Shown: positions 5,672-9,262 of the stretch, piece by piece | How positions within the stretch are numbered: the stretch's first letter is position 1 | Layout: the number at the start of each line of letters is the position of its first letter | Origin: an uncultured Moraxellaceae bacterium | GTDB lineage: Bacteria > Pseudomonadota > Gammaproteobacteria > Pseudomonadales > Moraxellaceae | Direction of reading: 5' to 3' | Assembly (NCBI GenBank): GCA_937928295.1 | Contig: CALEYY010000080.1 | Coordinates: forward strand, 1 to 9,262 | Length of the DNA stretch: 9,262 nt | Notes under the pieces: model-generated | Databases searched by the model: none | The model's input: the letters and a program-made list of their open reading frames with translations, nothing else | Told to the model about the DNA's origin: nothing | Made by a program: the position numbers and the translations under genes

Positions 5672-7333
5672 ATGAAAGCACGCGAATACTTCAAATCGGG
5701 CGAGGCGTATGTCTGGCTCAATGCAGGCACGGTGGCCATTTCGCTGATCATGGTGCTGGGTGTGCTCGGCCTCATTGCCGTGCGTGGCCTCGGTTACTTC
5801 TGGCCGGCGGATGTGATGCAGGCGAGCTATACGGCGCCGGGAAATACCACCAGCGAGCTGATTCTGGCGGAAGTGAAAGACAGCCGTTTCGATACCGCCA
5901 AGCGCTTGCAGGAATCCGGCATCGTGATTCCCGAGGGCGTCGACAGCATCGAGCGCATCTCGCTGAAGCAGGGCAACCGCGACCAGGGCGGCCCCGAATT
6001 CCGCAGCGTTTTTGCCGATGGCCTGAGCCAGATCCAGCAGCCCGAAGACATCGTGGTGCTGGAGCGCAATGAATACGGCAACTTCTATGGCCGTCTCAAG
6101 AATGTCAGCGAGAATGGCAGCGTGGTGGCCTCGGGCGCAGCAGCCTGGGATCAGTTGCAGGCGCGTATTGATCGTAGCAATGACCTGATTGCGCAGAAGC
6201 TGGTGATCGAAAAGGGCGAGATCGGCCACATCAACTACGGGCTGGAGCAGCTGCGTCTGGAAGAAAAGAAGCTGTCGTTGAAGAACGCACTCACCGATGC
6301 TGATACTCAGCGCATGAGCGCCGAGCGCAGCGAGCTGGATGCGCGCTACGCCAAAATCACCAGCGAGCTGGATAAGCTGAGAGCGGCGACCACGCGTGAC
6401 AGCGCAACCTTCGTCACCATTCAGGGCAATGAAGTCAGCATTCCGCTCGCCAACATCATTGAGGCGACCCAGCCCAATGCCATGAATGTGTTCCAGAAAA
6501 TCGGGCACTACGGCAAGAACCTGTGGAAGTTCCTCTCCGGCGATCCGCGTGAAGCCAATACCGAAGGCGGCATTTTTCCGGCCATTTTCGGCACCATCCT
6601 CATGGTGCTGATGATGACCGTGCTGGTCACGCCGCTGGGTGTGATCGCCGCGATTTACCTGCGCGAATACGCCAGTCAGGGCGCGGTCACGCAGATCGTG
6701 CGCATCGCGGTGAACAACCTCGCTGGCGTGCCATCGATTGTTTATGGCGTGTTCGGCCTCGGCTTTTTCGTCTACTTCCTGGGCGGCAGCATCGACGAGC
6801 TGTTCTACCCGGAATCAGCGCCAGCGCCGGTCTTCGGCACGCCGGGCCTGCTTTGGGCATCGATCACGCTGGCGCTGTTGACGCTGCCGGTGGTCATCGT
6901 GTCTACCGAAGAAGGTCTGTCACGCATTCCGCGCGCGCTCAAGGAAGGCTCGCTGGCGCTCGGTGCCACCAAGGCTGAAACCCTGTGGCGCGTGATTCTG
7001 CCCATGGCAACGCCGTCCATTCTCACCGGTGTGATTCTCGCCATTGCGCGTGCGGCCGGTGAAGTGGCTCCGCTGATGTTGGTCGGCGTGGTCAAGCTGG
7101 CCCCGACTCTGCCGCTGGACATGAATGCGCCGTTCCTGCACCTTGAACGCAAGTTCATGCACCTCGGCTTCCATATTTATGATGTGGGCTTCCAGAGCCC
7201 GAATGTTGAGGCGGCGCGTCCGCTGGTGTACGCCACGGCGTTCCTGCTGGTGACGGTGGTGGTGGCGTTGAACCTGTCGGCCATCAGCCTGCGCAACCGT
7301 CTGCGCGAGAAGTACAAGGCCCTGGAAAATTAA
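5672..7333 (+). CDS. pstA: Phosphate ABC transporter permease PstA, large form with coiled-coil periplasmic domain
   Basis: PstA is the second channel subunit, pairing with PstC in the inner membrane. The 553-residue product is far longer than E. coli PstA (about 296). A first membrane helix at about 17-37 is followed by a soluble, presumably periplasmic region at 38-295. Residues about 157-240 of it are rich in Glu, Lys, Leu and Arg and look like a coiled coil. The region corresponds to the PstA N-terminal domain of unknown function (Pfam DUF3333). The conserved permease follows, with helices near 301-330, 343-371, 390-411, 447-475 and 516-540. The EAA loop (about 423-448) contains LALGATKAETLWRVILP. 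The Shine-Dalgarno AAGGAAAG (5653-5660) overlaps the pstC stop codon, so translation of the two genes is probably coupled. The stop codon shares one base with the pstB start. Confidence 0.95.
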   Translation: MKAREYFKSGEAYVWLNAGTVAISLIMVLGVLGLIAVRGLGYFWPADVMQASYTAPGNTTSELILAEVKDSRFDTAKRLQESGIVIPEGVDSIERISLKQGNRDQGGPEFRSVFADGLSQIQQPEDIVVLERNEYGNFYGRLKNVSENGSVVASGAAAWDQLQARIDRSNDLIAQKLVIEKGEIGHINYGLEQLRLEEKKLSLKNALTDADTQRMSAERSELDARYAKITSELDKLRAATTRDSATFVTIQGNEVSIPLANIIEATQPNAMNVFQKIGHYGKNLWKFLSGDPREANTEGGIFPAIFGTILMVLMMTVLVTPLGVIAAIYLREYASQGAVTQIVRIAVNNLAGVPSIVYGVFGLGFFVYFLGGSIDELFYPESAPAPVFGTPGLLWASITLALLTLPVVIVSTEEGLSRIPRALKEGSLALGATKAETLWRVILPMATPSILTGVILAIARAAGEVAPLMLVGVVKLAPTLPLDMNAPFLHLERKFMHLGFHIYDVGFQSPNVEAARPLVYATAFLLVTVVVALNLSAISLRNRLREKYKALEN

Positions 7334-8217
7334 TGATGAGCTTCGATATGGACAAGCCTATGAGCAACGATACCGTGGTGACTGCAAGCAAGGGTTACAA
7401 CATGACCGGCAATGACGATGGCGCGATGGGTCGCACCAGTCGCAACATGCGCCTCGGCGCGGAAGAAGTGTGCGTAGAGACTCAGCATCTGAACCTGTTC
7501 TATGGCCAGAAGCAGGCATTGTTCGATGTCAACATGCAGGTGCCGAAGAAGCGTGTGACTGCTTTCATCGGTCCGTCCGGCTGTGGCAAGTCGACTTTGC
7601 TGCGCACCTTCAACCGCATGAATGACCTGGTCGATGGTTGCCGCATCGAAGGTGAAATCAAGCTCGACGGTCAGAATATTTTCGATCGCTCGGTAGACAT
7701 CACCGACCTGCGTCGTCGTGTCGGCATGGTGTTCCAGAAGGCCAACCCGTTCCCGAAATCAATTTACGAAAACGTCGCTTACGGTCTGCGCCTGCAAGGC
7801 CAGAACAATAAGCGCGTGCTTGATGAAGTCGTGGAAACTTCGCTGAAAGGCGCGGCCCTGTGGGATGAAGTCAAGGATCGTCTGCACGAGTCGGCGCTCG
7901 GCCTGTCTGGCGGTCAGCAGCAGCGTCTGGTTATCGCTCGCGCCATCGCCGTGGAGCCGGAAGTGCTGCTGCTCGACGAGCCCTGCTCGGCGCTCGACCC
8001 CATCTCCACGCTGAAAGTGGAAGAGCTGATCCATGAGCTGCGCGAGCGCTTCACCATTCTCATCGTGACCCACAACATGCAGCAGGCCGCGCGCGTGTCT
8101 GACTACACGGCGTTCATGTACCTCGGCAAAATGGTTGAATATGGTGACACCGACACCTTGTTCACCAACCCGAAAAACAAGCAGACTGAAGACTACATTA
8201 CTGGCCGATACGGTTAA
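7333..8217 (+). CDS. pstB: Phosphate ABC transporter ATP-binding protein PstB
   Basis: PstB is the cytoplasmic ATPase that powers phosphate import through PstCA. All ABC motifs are present in the 294-residue product: Walker A GPSGCGKST (80-88), Q-loop Q135, signature LSGGQ (191-195), Walker B VLLLDEP (211-217) with catalytic E216, D-loop SALD (219-222) and switch H247. The C-terminus QTEDYITGRYG is typical of PstB. The start is ambiguous. ATG codons lie at 7333, 7336, 7348 and 7360, and the first overlaps the pstA stop by one base (TAATG), with GGA six bases upstream at 7324-7326. I chose 7333. The first 45 or so residues are a poorly conserved, methionine-rich lead-in before the ABC domain. 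The pstA overlap implies translational coupling and matched stoichiometry. Confidence 0.96.
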   Translation: MMSFDMDKPMSNDTVVTASKGYNMTGNDDGAMGRTSRNMRLGAEEVCVETQHLNLFYGQKQALFDVNMQVPKKRVTAFIGPSGCGKSTLLRTFNRMNDLVDGCRIEGEIKLDGQNIFDRSVDITDLRRRVGMVFQKANPFPKSIYENVAYGLRLQGQNNKRVLDEVVETSLKGAALWDEVKDRLHESALGLSGGQQQRLVIARAIAVEPEVLLLDEPCSALDPISTLKVEELIHELRERFTILIVTHNMQQAARVSDYTAFMYLGKMVEYGDTDTLFTNPKNKQTEDYITGRYG

Positions 8218-8235
8218 TGAGGCGGAGCTGAACCC

Positions 8236-8949
8236 ATGAAAAGCAAAGATTACGCTCACCACATTTCCGGTCAGTACAACGCTGAGCTGGAAGAAGTCCG
8301 CACCCATTTTCTGGCCATGGGCGGCCTGGTCGAAAAGCAGGTCACCGACAGCATCAATGCGCTGCTGGATGCCGATTCGGCGCTGGCATCGTCGGTGCAA
8401 GACAACGACCGCCGCATCAACCAGATGGAGTCGGGCATCGACGAAGAGATCATCCGCATCCTCGCGCGTCGCCAGCCGGCGGCGTCTGACCTGCGCATGA
8501 TCATTGCCATCGGCAAGTCCATCACCGACCTGGAGCGTATGGGCGACGAAGCCGCCAAGATCGCCCGCGCGGCGCTGTCGCTGTGCGAAGAGGGCGAGTC
8601 ACCACGCGGCTATCTGGAGTGCCGTCACATCGGCAACCAGGTGCGTCTGATGATCCACGAAGCGCTCGATGCCTTCGCGCACTTCGATGCCAATCAGGCG
8701 TTCAAGGTCATGCAGGCCGATGCCGAGATCGACATCGAGTACAAGACCGCCACGCGTGCGCTGGTCACCTACATGATGGAAGATCCGCGCGCCATTTCGC
8801 GCGTGCTCAATGTCATGGGCGTGCTGCGTTCGCTGGAGCGTATTGGCGACCACGCACGCAATATCTCCGAGCAGCTGATCTTCCTGGTGAAGGGCGCGGA
8901 TGTGCGTCACAGCAGCTATGAGCAGGTGCAGAAGAAGCTGGAAGACTGA
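8236..8949 (+). CDS. phoU: Phosphate signalling regulator PhoU
   Basis: PhoU links the Pst transporter to the PhoR sensor kinase. It keeps PhoR in its inhibitory state when phosphate is plentiful and prevents toxic runaway uptake. The 237-residue all-helical protein has the family's two tandem three-helix bundles. Each is marked by a metal-binding E-R-x-G-D motif: DLERMGDEAAKIA (98-110) and SLERIGDHARNI (199-210). The length matches E. coli PhoU (241). GGAG (8224-8227) lies 8 bases before the ATG, and the gap from the pstB stop is 18 bp, so the gene belongs to the pst operon. It is the last gene and is followed by a strong terminator. It faces phoR, its signalling partner, tail to tail. Confidence 0.97.
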   Translation: MKSKDYAHHISGQYNAELEEVRTHFLAMGGLVEKQVTDSINALLDADSALASSVQDNDRRINQMESGIDEEIIRILARRQPAASDLRMIIAIGKSITDLERMGDEAAKIARAALSLCEEGESPRGYLECRHIGNQVRLMIHEALDAFAHFDANQAFKVMQADAEIDIEYKTATRALVTYMMEDPRAISRVLNVMGVLRSLERIGDHARNISEQLIFLVKGADVRHSSYEQVQKKLED

Positions 8950-8968
8950 GTAGTCTGTACTGCTGAAG

Positions 8969-8993
8969 AGCCGGCCACAGTGCCGGCTTTTTT
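8969..8993 (+). terminator. Rho-independent terminator of the pst-phoU operon
   Basis: AGCCGGC (8969-8975) and GCCGGCT (8982-8988) form a perfect 7-bp GC-rich stem around the loop CACAGT. A run of six T (8988-8993) follows, and a second T6 (9000-9005) lies just beyond. It starts 20 bases after the phoU stop. On the minus strand the hairpin is followed by CTTCAGC rather than a T run, so it should not end phoR transcripts efficiently. Confidence 0.92.
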
Positions 8994-9011
8994 ACATCCT
9001 TTTTTAGGCCA

Positions 9012-9262
9012 TCAAAGCGCTATTGCGGCGTGCGGGAATGTGCATGTAAATCGCGATCCCTTGCCCAGATCCGAGTGAATATCGAGCTGAGCCTTATGCT
9101 GCATGAGCACATGCTTGACGATGGCCAGCCCCAGCCCGGTGCCACCAGTGGCGGAGCTGCGTGCCGCATCGGCGCGATAGAATCGCTCGGTCAGGCGTGG
9201 AATGTGGATGGGGTCAATGCCGATGCCGTTGTCGCTGACGCGGAAGTACGCGCCCTGGCTGT
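9012..9262 (-). CDS. phoR: Phosphate regulon sensor histidine kinase PhoR, C-terminal fragment
   Basis: PhoR is the membrane histidine kinase that phosphorylates PhoB under phosphate limitation and takes input from Pst and PhoU. Only the last 82 residues are in the window; the gene enters from the right edge on the minus strand and stops with TGA (9014 to 9012). They contain the end of the HATPase_c domain: the N/G1 box DNGIGI (10-15), the PhoR-like LTERFYRAD (23-31) and the G2 box GTGLGLAIVKH (41-51). These are followed by HSDLGKGSRFTCTFP. The LTERFYR-D wording, rather than the generic F-box, together with the position beside pst-phoU, supports PhoR over another kinase. phoB would be expected upstream of it, beyond the window. 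Confidence 0.9.
   Translation of the reverse strand, partial: SQGAYFRVSDNGIGIDPIHIPRLTERFYRADAARSSATGGTGLGLAIVKHVLMQHKAQLDIHSDLGKGSRFTCTFPHAAIAL

Noticed and set aside
3555..6508. Long minus-strand open frames opposite pstC and pstA (up to 578 and 406 codons)
   Set aside because: They are rich in His, Arg, Gln and Asp with no domain I recognise, as expected of frames antisense to GC-rich genes. The plus-strand genes they overlap are unambiguous.
1..9262. Possible defence system, phage, integron, CRISPR array or other novel system
   Set aside because: All coding space is filled by recognisable housekeeping genes in a known order, with no mobile or defence hallmark on either strand.

Overview
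The window is an ordinary chromosomal segment of a gammaproteobacterium, most likely from the order Pseudomonadales. The evidence is uniformly GC-rich coding sequence, a PstS of the Pseudomonas type, and PstC and PstA permeases carrying the large periplasmic insertions known from pseudomonads and relatives. I cannot name the genus. I see no insertion sequence, tRNA, CRISPR array, integrase or other mobile signature.

Layout. At 1-1661 (+) lies the 3' three-quarters of uvrD, the DNA helicase II gene of excision and mismatch repair. At 1669-2076 (-) a YciA-type acyl-CoA thioesterase gene converges on it with a 7-bp gap. A 194-bp divergent intergenic region (2077-2270) holds two adjacent palindromes and a Pho box of two strong half-sites plus a weaker third. 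It drives pstS-pstC-pstA-pstB-phoU (2271-8949, +), the high-affinity phosphate transporter and its signalling regulator. A strong hairpin between pstS and pstC looks like an attenuator or partial terminator. It is followed by three copies of GTTGTCT spaced exactly 14 bp apart. A canonical intrinsic terminator follows phoU. The 3' end of phoR, the phosphate sensor kinase gene, enters from the right on the minus strand (9012-9262) and converges on phoU.

How the genes work together. PstS captures phosphate in the periplasm and PstC/PstA form the channel. PstB hydrolyses ATP, and PhoU passes the transporter's state to PhoR. In phosphate starvation PhoR phosphorylates PhoB, which would bind the Pho box upstream of pstS. 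The sensor, the transporter and the DNA target are therefore all visible here; the phoB gene itself is not in the window.

I found no plainly new multigene system. The features most worth a second look are the 14-bp-periodic GTTGTCT triplet after the pstS attenuator, the propeller-like periplasmic domain in PstC with its coiled-coil counterpart in PstA, and the palindromes abutting the Pho box.
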